A DNA stretch of 64,000 bases from Acidobacteriaceae bacterium (lineage in GTDB: Bacteria > Acidobacteriota > Terriglobia > Terriglobales > Acidobacteriaceae). The notes beneath the pieces were generated by a model. The model was not told the origin of the DNA, made no database searches, and saw only the letters and a program-made list of their open reading frames with translations. The DNA lies in assembly GCA_003151335.1 (NCBI GenBank), contig PLXE01000080.1, forward strand, positions 1 through 64,000, in the 5' to 3' direction. How positions within the stretch are numbered: position 1 is the first letter of the stretch; every line of letters starts with the position of its first letter. A program made the translations under genes and the position numbers. Shown piece by piece: positions 7,578 through 15,754 of this stretch.

Positions 7578-8984
7578 ATGGCATCATCTCAAGACAAGGT
7601 CGCAGCTTGGCCGGCGATTCCCAAACTCAAACCCGAAGAGGTGTACGCCGGGTTGAGTGACCAAGCCAAGGAGTACCCGCTTTTCCTGGAGTCGATTACG
7701 CGCCAGGAACATAATTTCGAAAAACCGGAAGCGCTTTCCCGTCTTCGTGTGTTGGACTGCACCACCCGAATGATGATTGGTCATTGGTGCTCCTCGCAAC
7801 TGTCCGAGCTGGGCGCCGAGGTCATCCAAGTCGAACCTCCGGGCGGCGACCCGTTACGCCAACTCACGCCGTTCGGCCGGCAAGAGTACATGTTCGAGGA
7901 CAAGGAAACCGGGGAGAAAGTCGGCGGACAATTTCTCCACGAGATGCGCAATAAATCCTCCATCACCCTGAACGTGGAAACCGAAGAAGGCCGGCAGATT
8001 CTTAAGGATCTGGCTGTCCATGCCGACGTCATCATCGAGAATGCACCGCCGGGACAGTGGGACGAGTGGGGCATCGGTTATCGCCAGTTGCGCGAGATTA
8101 ATCCCCGGCTGATCTACTGCTGGGTCGGCCAGCGGGGACAGTGGGGCCCCCTCAAGGACCAACCGGGAATGCTGGATCCGGTGGCCCAGGCAGCCTGCGG
8201 GTTTGTCCACGGTACCGGTGATCCCAAAGAGTTCGGAGGGCAACCCACGCGCTCTGCCCTGTGGATGGCCGACCACGTGGGTGGAAGTTCAGCGGCCATG
8301 GGCATCCTGGCGGCCCTCATCTATCGGGAAAACATTTCTGGCGAGGGCCAGTTTATCGAAGCTACGTCCGCCGAAGCCATCATCCGCATCCTCGATTACA
8401 GTTGGGCGTGGTACTCGATGGACGGCAGCATCCGTCCGCGCTACGGCAACTGGGACCTGGCCATCAACATTTACGCTGTGAACCCGTGCAAAGACGGCTA
8501 CATGATGGTGGGAGGCGGCCACGACCGCTTGTGGTACCGCATCTGGCGTACCGTGGGGGACGAGCAGCCCAAGGTCGAAGAGGACATCCTCGGCGATCCT
8601 CACCTGCGCGAGGTGGCCGACCGGCTGGGTCACGATATGCAGGTCAAGACTTACACCATGCTGGGCGAGTGGCTGAAAGACAACTCTCGCAGTGAAGCCG
8701 AAGCCAAGCTTGGCAAACAGCAAGTGGCGTCCGGTGGCGTACTCTATGTCAACGAGGTGGCCGAATACCCGCACTTCAAGTATCGCGGGCACGTGGCCGA
8801 GTACGACTCGCCGCACTATGGGAAGATCCTCTACGGCACCACTCCCTACCTGCAACATAAGACTCCTGGGCGGCTGAAGTGGATGGGCCGTCCCACCGGC
8901 TACGACAACCAGGAAACATATCGCAGTCTGCTCGGCTTCACGCGTGACGATTTCGAGCGGCTGCAGAAGGCGAACGTCATTTGA
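7578..8984 (+). CDS. CaiB/BaiF family CoA-transferase, subunit-like protein 1
   Basis: 468 residues; ATG preceded by TAGGAGG (7563-7569). Class III CoA-transferases move CoA between carboxylic acids through an aspartyl-CoA intermediate. Family marks: RVLDCTTRMMIGHWCSSQLS, LGAEVIQVEPPGGDP, NKSSITLNVETEEG, LAVHADVIIENAPPGQWDEW, LREINPRLIYCWVGQRG and MADHVGGSSAAMGILAAL, where the Asp of ADHVGG is the probable catalytic residue. The C-terminal part has KTPGRLKWMGRPTGYDNQET. It is followed 15 bases later by a second CaiB/BaiF gene. Paired, non-identical genes of this kind are known for benzylsuccinate CoA-transferase (BbsE/BbsF), so a heterodimer is likely. The long N-terminal leader of about 55 residues is unusual. 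Confidence 0.85.
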   Translation: MASSQDKVAAWPAIPKLKPEEVYAGLSDQAKEYPLFLESITRQEHNFEKPEALSRLRVLDCTTRMMIGHWCSSQLSELGAEVIQVEPPGGDPLRQLTPFGRQEYMFEDKETGEKVGGQFLHEMRNKSSITLNVETEEGRQILKDLAVHADVIIENAPPGQWDEWGIGYRQLREINPRLIYCWVGQRGQWGPLKDQPGMLDPVAQAACGFVHGTGDPKEFGGQPTRSALWMADHVGGSSAAMGILAALIYRENISGEGQFIEATSAEAIIRILDYSWAWYSMDGSIRPRYGNWDLAINIYAVNPCKDGYMMVGGGHDRLWYRIWRTVGDEQPKVEEDILGDPHLREVADRLGHDMQVKTYTMLGEWLKDNSRSEAEAKLGKQQVASGGVLYVNEVAEYPHFKYRGHVAEYDSPHYGKILYGTTPYLQHKTPGRLKWMGRPTGYDNQETYRSLLGFTRDDFERLQKANVI

Positions 8985-8999
8985 CGCAGGAGGAATGTG

Positions 9000-10361
9000 A
9001 TGGCAACGCAACCCACTACCAAGCCCCAAGACTTTGAGGCGTTTTGCCGGGAGACCTTCAATCCCAAGAAAGAATTTGCGAAACCGGAAGTGCTGAAGGG
9101 CTACCGGGTGTTGTCCTGTACGCAGTATATTTTGGGCCCCTCCTGCGCATCCTATTTGGCCGAACTCGGCGCCGAAGTCATCAAGATCGAAGCGCCGCGG
9201 CGGGGCGAGGCCATGCGCCATACCACGCCATTTAATGAGCCGTTCCTGTATCCGCTTTCCAAGTGGGTACCGGAGCGCGGCACCGGCTTAGGCTTCCTGG
9301 GCGCCAACCCGAACGAGTACTTCGTCTCGATTGACTTCCACAAGAAAGAAGGCCAGGACCTCGTTAAGAACCTGGCTGCGAAATCAGATGTCTTTGTGGA
9401 GAACTACCGCCCCGGCACCTTCGACCGCTGGGGGATCGGATACCGCCAGTTGAAGGAGATCAATCCCCGGCTCATCTACTGCTGGCTGGGTGGTTTCGGC
9501 GGCTGGGGTCCGGGGCGCGTCCGCGCCTCCTACGACATCCTCGGCCAATCACAGGGTGGCAACTTTGGCATGACCGGCAAGCAGGAGTACCTCGGCGGCG
9601 CTCCCGCGAAGCACACCATCTGGCTGGCCGATTACTGGGGCGGAATGATGGGGGCCACCCAAGTGTTAGCGGCGCTCTACTGGCGTGATCACGTCTCCGG
9701 CGAAGGCACCTTTACCGAGTATTCGCAGGTGCACGGTGTCACGCGCCAACTGGAGTATGCCTTGCCGCTGTACGGCAAGCACGGTATCACTCGTGAACGC
9801 TGGGGCAACTGGGATACGCAGCTCTGCGTGCACGGCATCATCAAGTGCGGCAAGTCCTCCTATCCCGGCTCCGAGAATCCGCAAGAGATGGAAGAAGGTT
9901 ATATCCTGATCAGCGCGTATGCGGACAAGGACTTTGCCCGCCTATGCAAGGCGATTGGCGACACCACGTTGGCTGGCAAGTACGCCAAGGCCGATATTCG
10001 CGTTAAGGCCGAGAGCCAGATGGAGATTTATCCAGCCTTGGAGAAGTGGGCGGCCGACAAGACCAAGGAACAGGTGGCCGCCATCATGGATACGAACAAC
10101 ATCATTAGCCAGCCGGTGTGGAACGCGAAAGAAGTTGCCGAACATCCGCATTGGAATGAGCGGGGAGCGGTCCGCTGGCTGGATGACCCGACCTACGGTG
10201 AACTGTTGCACCAGGGGCCGGCGTACAAAATGTCGGCTACTCCGCCCCGGCTCAAATGGGCCCTCAAACCGGTGGGCGCCGATAACGAACACATCTTCGG
10301 CAATCTCGCCGGACTGACGCCTGATGATATTAAACGGCTGGAAGACCAAGAGTGCATCTGA
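9000..10361 (+). CDS. CaiB/BaiF family CoA-transferase, subunit-like protein 2
   Basis: 453 residues. AGGAGG at 8988-8993 sets the ATG at 9000; the GTG three bases upstream is less likely. Homologous along its length to the preceding gene: YRVLSCTQYILGPSCASYLA, LGAEVIKIEAPRRGEAMRH, YFVSIDFHKKEG, LAAKSDVFVENYRPGTFDRW, EINPRLIYCWLGGFGGWG and IWLADYWGGMMGATQVLAAL, with the Asp of LADYWGG as likely nucleophile. It has an insertion around residue 290 (CGKSSYPGSENPQEMEEGY). Probably forms a heteromeric CoA-transferase with its neighbour, transferring CoA to an aromatic or dicarboxylic acid. Genes 10374, 10769 and 11424 follow with 12-17 base gaps, so this is one operon. Confidence 0.85.
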   Translation: MATQPTTKPQDFEAFCRETFNPKKEFAKPEVLKGYRVLSCTQYILGPSCASYLAELGAEVIKIEAPRRGEAMRHTTPFNEPFLYPLSKWVPERGTGLGFLGANPNEYFVSIDFHKKEGQDLVKNLAAKSDVFVENYRPGTFDRWGIGYRQLKEINPRLIYCWLGGFGGWGPGRVRASYDILGQSQGGNFGMTGKQEYLGGAPAKHTIWLADYWGGMMGATQVLAALYWRDHVSGEGTFTEYSQVHGVTRQLEYALPLYGKHGITRERWGNWDTQLCVHGIIKCGKSSYPGSENPQEMEEGYILISAYADKDFARLCKAIGDTTLAGKYAKADIRVKAESQMEIYPALEKWAADKTKEQVAAIMDTNNIISQPVWNAKEVAEHPHWNERGAVRWLDDPTYGELLHQGPAYKMSATPPRLKWALKPVGADNEHIFGNLAGLTPDDIKRLEDQECI

Positions 10362-10373
10362 GGGAGAAAAACT

Positions 10374-10751
10374 ATGTTGCTCATATGCCCCAAGTGTGAG
10401 ACCAAGAATTTCCTCGATCCCTATCCGTTCTGGAACTTCAAGGGGACGACCAAGTGCGCCGGCTGCAATGCGATCTGGCGCATCCAGACTTCGAGTGGAG
10501 TTAGCCTGGCCAAGCCTGAGGAGGCCAGCGGTACCGCCGACCTGTTGCCCGGCTTCGCGGAGAGGCAGGATTATTCCGCCATCTCTGGTCCGGGGCTGAC
10601 CCGTCCAGCGCCGCGCGCTCGCAAGGACGCTGTTTGTAAGCCCATCCCAATCAAACGTAATGTGCGAGGCAAGATCATCGCTGGATATCCCCTGAAGAAG
10701 GAAGATCTTGTAGGCAGCAAAGCCAAATTCATGGTGGCGGGAGCCAGCTAA
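10374..10751 (+). CDS. Small zinc-ribbon protein of the CoA-transferase operon
   Basis: 125 residues; GGGAG lies just before the ATG. The N-terminus carries two CxxC knuckles (Cys5-Cys8 in LLICPKCETKNFLD and Cys28-Cys31 in TTKCAGCNAIWRI), a typical zinc ribbon or rubredoxin-like metal site. The rest (residues 35-125) is basic and low in structure (KRNVRGKIIAGYPLKKEDL). I do not recognise the family. Its fixed place between the second CoA-transferase and another Cys-rich protein suggests a subunit or scaffold of that system. Confidence 0.65.
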   Translation: MLLICPKCETKNFLDPYPFWNFKGTTKCAGCNAIWRIQTSSGVSLAKPEEASGTADLLPGFAERQDYSAISGPGLTRPAPRARKDAVCKPIPIKRNVRGKIIAGYPLKKEDLVGSKAKFMVAGAS

Positions 10752-10768
10752 AGAAACTGGAGGCAACT

Positions 10769-11410
10769 ATGGCCCATTACAACACTGAATGTCTATGCGT
10801 CCGCTGCAAGCATCTGAAGCCGGCGCTTGATGCCAATATTCAGAAGGCCTATCTCGGCAAGTGCGTGAAACGCGAATGGCCGTTCACCCTGTCCATTACG
10901 TTGCAAGGCTGGACCGAGTGCGAGGTCTTCGAGGCCAGCGGCAGCACGTATGCCCCACCCGAACCGGTCGTCGCCAAGGCCGCGGTTGCGGCCGCGAAGT
11001 CGACTGCTGCCAAGCAGGTGGAGTTCTACTACAGCTCCACCCAGAAGCCGGGCCAGACGTTTCCCTGCGACATCAAGCGTGCCCTCGAATTGGTAAAGCA
11101 GCTACAAGCTAAAGGTGTGACTTGCAAGGCGACTGACGTCGACGGGATCAAGGACCGCTTTCCCACCTATCACAAGTCGGTCACCGGCCCGGATGCGAGC
11201 GTACGCCCGGTCTTCGGCTTTAAAGGAGCGCTGGTCGAGGACTTCGGAACCACCGTCCCCGCGCTGCTTATCTTCGAAGGCGACCGCTATCCCGTCATGG
11301 CATTCCCCCGGACCGATGCCAAGCGCGGTACGATCCGCGTGGAGCAGGCTCTGGAGGATCTGATCGGCGAGGCGAAGCCCAACCCCAAAGTCACCGCGAC
11401 GGTGGGATAA
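10769..11410 (+). CDS. Cys-rich N-terminal protein of the CoA-transferase operon, unknown function
   Basis: 213 residues; the ATG follows ACTGGAGGC. The first 55 residues have Cys8, Cys10, Cys13, Cys32 and Cys51 (ECLCVRCKHL, YLGKCVKREWPF, GWTECEVFEA). The spacing C-x2-C-x18-C-x18-C recalls the HiPIP-like small subunits of some glycyl-radical enzymes such as benzylsuccinate synthase, which hold a 4Fe-4S cluster; this is a pattern resemblance only. An Ala/Lys linker (about 65-85) leads to a second domain (EFYYSSTQKPGQTFPCDI to the end) with alternating strands and helices that I cannot place. It lies 17 bases after the zinc-ribbon gene and 13 before the CoA ligase, so it is almost certainly co-transcribed. 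Confidence 0.6.
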   Translation: MAHYNTECLCVRCKHLKPALDANIQKAYLGKCVKREWPFTLSITLQGWTECEVFEASGSTYAPPEPVVAKAAVAAAKSTAAKQVEFYYSSTQKPGQTFPCDIKRALELVKQLQAKGVTCKATDVDGIKDRFPTYHKSVTGPDASVRPVFGFKGALVEDFGTTVPALLIFEGDRYPVMAFPRTDAKRGTIRVEQALEDLIGEAKPNPKVTATVG

Positions 11411-11423
11411 GGAGTATCCAAAG

Positions 11424-13049
11424 ATGGCCGAATATCTACCCCCACGCGAGTTGTGGCCGAAACGTGTTTATACCCTGCCGGAATTCGCGGCCTATGCGGA
11501 AAAATTCAACCCCACGGAAGAGCTGCTGGGTAAGGCCGTCGCCGCTGGACGGGGCGACCGCACGGCAGTGCTCTTCGAAGACCAGCGGCTGACCTACAAT
11601 CAGCTCCTCACTCAAGCCAACAAGCTGGCGAGCGCACTGCGGGACTTGGGAGTGGGCGCTGGCGACCGCGTCATTCTACGCACGCCGAACATACCTCCCG
11701 CCCTGGTCGCCAACTTCGCCATCCTTAAGCTGGGAGCGGTTTGCACTCCGACCTCGCCGCTGTTCTCGCGTGCCGAGATCGCGCACGTCGCCAACGACTC
11801 CGAAGCGGTGGCCATCATCGTCAGTGCGGCGCTGCTGGGGGAAGTGGAAGCGGCGCGCGACAACTTGCAGACGGTCAAGAGCATTATTGTTATTGGCGGC
11901 GATGCTGCCGAGGTGAAGGCCAAGGGATTCCTCGCCTATGGCGAGCTGTTGCAGTCCGGCACGACCGAGGTCGATCCCGTGCTCCGCAAACGCGAGGACG
12001 TTGGTCTGCTCCTCTATACGTCGGGCACCACCGGACGGCCGAAAGGGACCGTGCACTTCGTGGAGGAACTGCTGATTGTTCCGGACGGTTTCGGTAAGTA
12101 CGGGTGGCAGGTCACGGAGAACGACGTCATTGGGGGATCGGCCCCGCTGGCTTTCGGCGCGGGCTACTCCAGTTACGCGACCATTCCTTTCCGTTTCGGT
12201 GCGGCCGCATCGCTGATCGCCCGGTTCGAACCGGAGAAGATGTTCGACACCATACAGAAACATCGCATCTCCATCCTGACTCTGGCCCCCACCGCCTATC
12301 GCAAGATGTTGCAGGTGCCGGACGTGGGAAAGAGATTTGATCTTAGCAGCCTGCGGGTCTGTACCGGAGGCGGCGAGAGCCTGACTGCCCCGACCTATCA
12401 TGCCTGGAAGGAGAAATTCGGTCTGGAGATCTTCGAAGGGCTGGGCACCACGGAGATGATGTATGTTTTCGCCTCCAACGTGGTCAGCCGCAAGGCCAAG
12501 CCGGGCTCCTTCGGGCAAGCCGTACCTGGTTACGAGTTGAAGGTCATCGACGAGGAGAACAAGGAAGCCAAGCCGGGGACTATCGGTCACTTTGTGGCCA
12601 TCGGGCCAACCGGCACGGTCTATTGGCGCGATCCCGATAAACAGCGCCATGCCATCACTCCCGAGGGATGGAATCGGGCCGGCGACTTCGTGCATGCCGA
12701 TGAGGACGGTTACTTCTGGTTCGTGTCGCGGCAGGACGACATCATCAAGAGTTCGGGTTACCGCATTGGACCGGAGGAGATTGAGGTCACCCTGGCCACC
12801 CATCCTGCTGTCGTCGATGTGGCGGTCATCGGAGTGCCGGACGAGGTGCGCGGCCAAATTGCCAAAGCTTTCGTCGTGCTGCGGCCGGGAGAATCCGTCA
12901 GCCAAGACGAGTTGATCGCCTTCTGCAAGGGCAAGATTGCAACCTACAAGCTGCCCCGCGAAGTTGTGATCGTGGACGAACTCCCACGTACACCCACGGG
13001 TAAGCTGCTCCGCCGCGTGCTGCGGCAGAAGGAACCCGTGGCCCCGTAG
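11424..13049 (+). CDS. Acyl-CoA ligase (ANL family, benzoate/2-aminobenzoate-CoA ligase-like)
   Basis: 541 residues; AAGGAG at 11409-11414 precedes the ATG. Adenylates a carboxylic acid with ATP and then loads it on CoA. Motifs in order: LLLYTSGTTGRPKGT (P-loop, about 192-206), LTLAPTAYRKML, GGGESLTAPT, EGLGTTEMMYVF (A5), GWNRAGDFVHADEDGYF and FVSRQDDIIKSSGYRIGPEE (A7-A8), and PRTPTGKLLRRVL with the catalytic Lys (A10). The pattern and length are closest in my recollection to benzoate-CoA and 2-aminobenzoate-CoA ligases. With the CoA-transferases it gives two ways of activating an acid, by ATP and by CoA exchange. Substrate identity is inference. Confidence 0.85.
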   Translation: MAEYLPPRELWPKRVYTLPEFAAYAEKFNPTEELLGKAVAAGRGDRTAVLFEDQRLTYNQLLTQANKLASALRDLGVGAGDRVILRTPNIPPALVANFAILKLGAVCTPTSPLFSRAEIAHVANDSEAVAIIVSAALLGEVEAARDNLQTVKSIIVIGGDAAEVKAKGFLAYGELLQSGTTEVDPVLRKREDVGLLLYTSGTTGRPKGTVHFVEELLIVPDGFGKYGWQVTENDVIGGSAPLAFGAGYSSYATIPFRFGAAASLIARFEPEKMFDTIQKHRISILTLAPTAYRKMLQVPDVGKRFDLSSLRVCTGGGESLTAPTYHAWKEKFGLEIFEGLGTTEMMYVFASNVVSRKAKPGSFGQAVPGYELKVIDEENKEAKPGTIGHFVAIGPTGTVYWRDPDKQRHAITPEGWNRAGDFVHADEDGYFWFVSRQDDIIKSSGYRIGPEEIEVTLATHPAVVDVAVIGVPDEVRGQIAKAFVVLRPGESVSQDELIAFCKGKIATYKLPREVVIVDELPRTPTGKLLRRVLRQKEPVAP

Positions 13050-13297
13050 CTGACGGTAAGGACTGAAACAGGCTGAGCATCCAGAAAGCGCGCAGGGCAA
13101 GAGCCGGTTCCTAGGTTCCGGCGCGCGCCGCTGACATTTCGTAACGTTCCAGCCATTTTTTTGCTGCAGACCGGTGTCGGCCCTCGGCTCAAGGGGGCAT
13201 ATTCCTGCCAGTATCCGCGTTTTCCGCAAGTTTCTTTACTTCACCGCCTGGAAACGGCTATAAAACTGTAGTCTTGGGATTATTCATGGAGTTGTCG

Positions 13298-13768
13298 ATG
13301 AACAACCTTCCTACTCACCAATGGCTCTGCGAAAGCATTGTGGAACAGATCCCACTCGCCATCATTTTTGGCGATCGGGAGGGCATTGTGCGCCTATGGA
13401 ATGCGGGCGCGGAAGCCATGTTTGGTTGGAGCGCTGACGAGGCACTCGGCCAGTCCATGGATATGATCATCCCGGAAAAGCACCGGGCGCGTCACTGGGA
13501 GGGCTACTTCCATGTCATGGAAACCGGGCTCACCAAGTACGGCCAGAACGTGCTTGCCGTTCCCGCACTCACCAAGGATGGCCGGCGGATCTCTGTCGAG
13601 TTCAACATCGCGTTGCTCAAGGCTGCCGACGGGCAAATCCTGGGGGCATCCGCCAGCATTCAGGATGTGACGGCGCGCTGGGAGCGGGACAAGGCCCTCC
13701 GCGCGCGCCTGGCTGAACTGGAAGCCAAGCTGAAGCCCGCCCGTGTCCCGGCTGAGGACAAGGCCTAG
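13298..13768 (+). CDS. Single PAS-domain protein
   Basis: 156 residues. GGAG at 13288-13291 sets the ATG at 13298; ATG 13286 and TTG 13274 are in frame but lack a site. One PAS domain (about residues 10-130): ESIVEQIPLAIIFGDREGIV, WNAGAEAMFGWSADEALGQS, IIPEKHRARHWEGYF, KDGRRISVEFNIALL and SASIQDVTARWERDKALR, followed by a short coiled tail. There is no kinase, cyclase or HTH domain, so it is a stand-alone sensor or adaptor. It follows the CoA-ligase gene after about 250 bases, in which I see no gene. Confidence 0.75.
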   Translation: MNNLPTHQWLCESIVEQIPLAIIFGDREGIVRLWNAGAEAMFGWSADEALGQSMDMIIPEKHRARHWEGYFHVMETGLTKYGQNVLAVPALTKDGRRISVEFNIALLKAADGQILGASASIQDVTARWERDKALRARLAELEAKLKPARVPAEDKA

Positions 13769-13929
13769 GCCGGGGGCCAGCCGATGACGACATTGCGCGG
13801 ATTCCTGTTGCATTCTACGCTTCTGTTGTGGGCCGCGTGGGCGCTGCAGTCGGTACAATGCTGGATTCTGCAACCCGTTGGGCATCTGGGATTCAGGGCG
13901 TAGTAGAGCAGACCTAAGGAGCACATTCG

Positions 13930-14676
13930 ATGAACCTGGAGCGCGTCACAACTTTAACTGCCACCGACGGCCATAACATCCCTGCCTACCTGCTTACGCC
14001 GGACCCGGTGCGCGGCGGTGTCGCGCTTATCCCACCCTACGGCAGTACCAAGGAGCACATGCTGGGTATCGCGGCCGCACTGGGAGAGGTTGGCCTGGCT
14101 GCACTTTCCATCGACCTCTGTGGTCACGGGGAAAATCGCACCGCCATCGGTCTGGTGATGCGCGACGAAGTTGACGCCGCAGTCAGCTACATGCGCCGCT
14201 TCGGTCGTACTGCGGCTGTCGGCATCAGCTTGGGCGGCCGACTGGCGCTGATGTCTTCGGCCGATTGTATGGTGGCCATATCGCCTTCCGTGGTTGCGGC
14301 AATCTCACCACAAGGCAAGTGGATGTTCGAGAATTTTCCCAGCCCCGCCGTGCGCGAGCCCTATTCAGGATATGTGATTGAATTGCTCGACCTCCTCGGT
14401 CCCGTCGCCTCCCACGATCGTCCTGCTCTGCTGCTCTACGCTGAGCGTGACATCCCAGCCATTCTCGAGGGCGCAGCCGGACTGAATGCGGCCCTGCCGA
14501 AGAGCGATTTGCGATATATCACTGCCGATTTGCGTCCGGACATTCAGCATGACAACGGACTGATCCGCTATTTGCCGCGATGGTTCAACCACGGCGAACT
14601 TAAGTTCAACTATGAGGTACTGGCCGTCACCGCGGGCTGGCTGGCGGAACGCTGCGGCAAGGCCCAAAATGCCTAG
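13930..14676 (+). CDS. Alpha/beta hydrolase (dienelactone-hydrolase-like)
   Basis: 248 residues; AAGGAG at 13915-13920 precedes the ATG. Fold marks are HNIPAYLLTPDPVRGGVALI, PPYGSTKEHMLGIAAALGEV, SIDLCGHGENR, the nucleophile elbow AVGISLGGRLAL (G-x-S-x-G) and LLYAERDIPAILEGA for the acid loop; a late His near the C-terminus (INHGELKF region, DIQHDNG) could complete the triad. No signal peptide. Substrate unknown; an ester or lactone of the neighbouring acid pathway is possible. Confidence 0.7.
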   Translation: MNLERVTTLTATDGHNIPAYLLTPDPVRGGVALIPPYGSTKEHMLGIAAALGEVGLAALSIDLCGHGENRTAIGLVMRDEVDAAVSYMRRFGRTAAVGISLGGRLALMSSADCMVAISPSVVAAISPQGKWMFENFPSPAVREPYSGYVIELLDLLGPVASHDRPALLLYAERDIPAILEGAAGLNAALPKSDLRYITADLRPDIQHDNGLIRYLPRWFNHGELKFNYEVLAVTAGWLAERCGKAQNA

Positions 14677-14727
14677 GCGCGCATCCCTTTGGCGCAGGAC
14701 AGCAGGAGAGAGAGAAGGAGCTAAACG

Positions 14728-14946
14728 ATGCAGTGGGAATATTATGATCGGATGGTGGTATTCAGCGAGAGCGAAGAGGGGATGGTCAGTGGGTTGGATG
14801 AGTGGATCAACGGCGCCGGCGCGGACGGATGGGAGCTGGTAAGCTCGGTCCCATTGATCGCACCCAACAAGGATGGCGTCGCCTACGGTACCATCGGCAT
14901 CCATATGGTGTTCAAGCGGCCCCACGAAGCACCCGCCGAAGCGTGA
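14728..14946 (+). CDS. Small DUF4177-like protein
   Basis: 72 residues; GAGAAGGAG just upstream sets the ATG. The layout (MQWEYYDRMVV, then GLDEWINGAGADGWELVSS and a final strand GIHMVFKRP) is like DUF4177, small proteins of unknown role with the pattern strand, helix with GWELV, strand. The stop is followed three bases later by the next reading frame. Confidence 0.6.
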   Translation: MQWEYYDRMVVFSESEEGMVSGLDEWINGAGADGWELVSSVPLIAPNKDGVAYGTIGIHMVFKRPHEAPAEA

Positions 14947-14952
14947 GTGGTT

Positions 14953-15312
14953 ATGTCTGAGTTGCGAGGACGAGCGCTGATCGAGCACCGCTTTGGAAAG
15001 CTGGGCAGCGGCCAGGACTGCGTTGTCATCGGGGACGCCGAATACGACATCCCGACCCTGCTCGCGCGTATGGATCTTGCCTTCGAAGACAGCTGGCCGG
15101 TCGACGTCCAGGTGGTCTCGGAAGGGCACTTCTGCGTCCGCTACTACGACGGGCAGGACCAACGAATCGTGGCCCACGAATTCAACGCCAGCTTTTTTTT
15201 CATCGCGGAAACACGGGGACACATTGCGGAGTGGATTGGGGAAGACGCCTATTACCAGTGGTCCCGAAGTGCGGCGTATCGTTGCCCGCTGGTGCCCGGC
15301 GATGACTTCTGA
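14953..15312 (+). CDS. Unknown protein, paralogue of the next gene (copy 1)
   Basis: 119 residues from ATG 14953; a GTG at 14947 is in frame. I do not recognise the family. Core phrases FGKLGSGQDCVVIGDAEYDI, LARMDLAFEDSWPVDVQVV, VRYYDGQDQRIVAHEFNASF and ETRGHIAEW align without gaps with the protein at 15385-15708 (GLLGSG..., YLDGQDQRVVACEFDADF, ETRADIAEW). It is predicted soluble with alternating beta strands. Three bases after the DUF4177-like gene, so co-translated with it. Confidence 0.65.
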   Translation: MSELRGRALIEHRFGKLGSGQDCVVIGDAEYDIPTLLARMDLAFEDSWPVDVQVVSEGHFCVRYYDGQDQRIVAHEFNASFFFIAETRGHIAEWIGEDAYYQWSRSAAYRCPLVPGDDF

Positions 15313-15384
15313 GCTCAAGATCTGCTTTTCCGACTTTGATGCTGCAGGAATCCGAACAGCCCCTGCATCCGGTATGGCCCGCCG

Positions 15385-15708
15385 ATGAACAAGTTGCGAG
15401 ACCGGGATGTAATCGAGGGCCGCTATGGACTCCTGGGGAGCGGCGCCCAGAGCCTTTCCATCCGGGGAGCGATCTATTCGCTCTCGCAATTGCTTTCACA
15501 AATCGGCGCAGAGTTCGACGATAGCCAGCCGATTGACGGACTGACGCTGGCGGAAGGACGCTACGTGCTGCGCTATCTCGACGGGCAGGACCAACGGGTC
15601 GTCGCCTGTGAATTCGACGCCGACTTCCGATTGATATGCGAGACGCGAGCTGACATCGCCGAGTGGGAAGGCGACGGCTCCAACTTCACCTGCTACAGCG
15701 GACACTAA
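15385..15708 (+). CDS. Unknown protein, paralogue of the previous gene (copy 2)
   Basis: 107 residues. It aligns over about 95 residues with the protein at 14953-15312, with DGQDQR and ETR..IAEW identical, so the two arose by tandem duplication. There is no strong ribosome site before the ATG. The 72-base gap between the copies holds nothing else. Function unknown. Its stop is 46 bases from the convergent citrate synthase stop. Confidence 0.6.
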   Translation: MNKLRDRDVIEGRYGLLGSGAQSLSIRGAIYSLSQLLSQIGAEFDDSQPIDGLTLAEGRYVLRYLDGQDQRVVACEFDADFRLICETRADIAEWEGDGSNFTCYSGH

Positions 15709-15754
15709 AAACTCTCGCTTGAGATTCTTGCCAAACATGGATTTTTCTCCGGCC

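Noticed and set aside
13100..13135. tRNA-like GGTTCC..GGTTCC string
   Set aside because: No acceptor stem or anticodon arm can be folded around it.
11676..13229. 517-residue open frame on the minus strand opposite the CoA ligase
   Set aside because: It is the antisense of an unmistakable ANL ligase with all motifs; long antisense frames are common at this GC content. No family-like phrase is visible in it.
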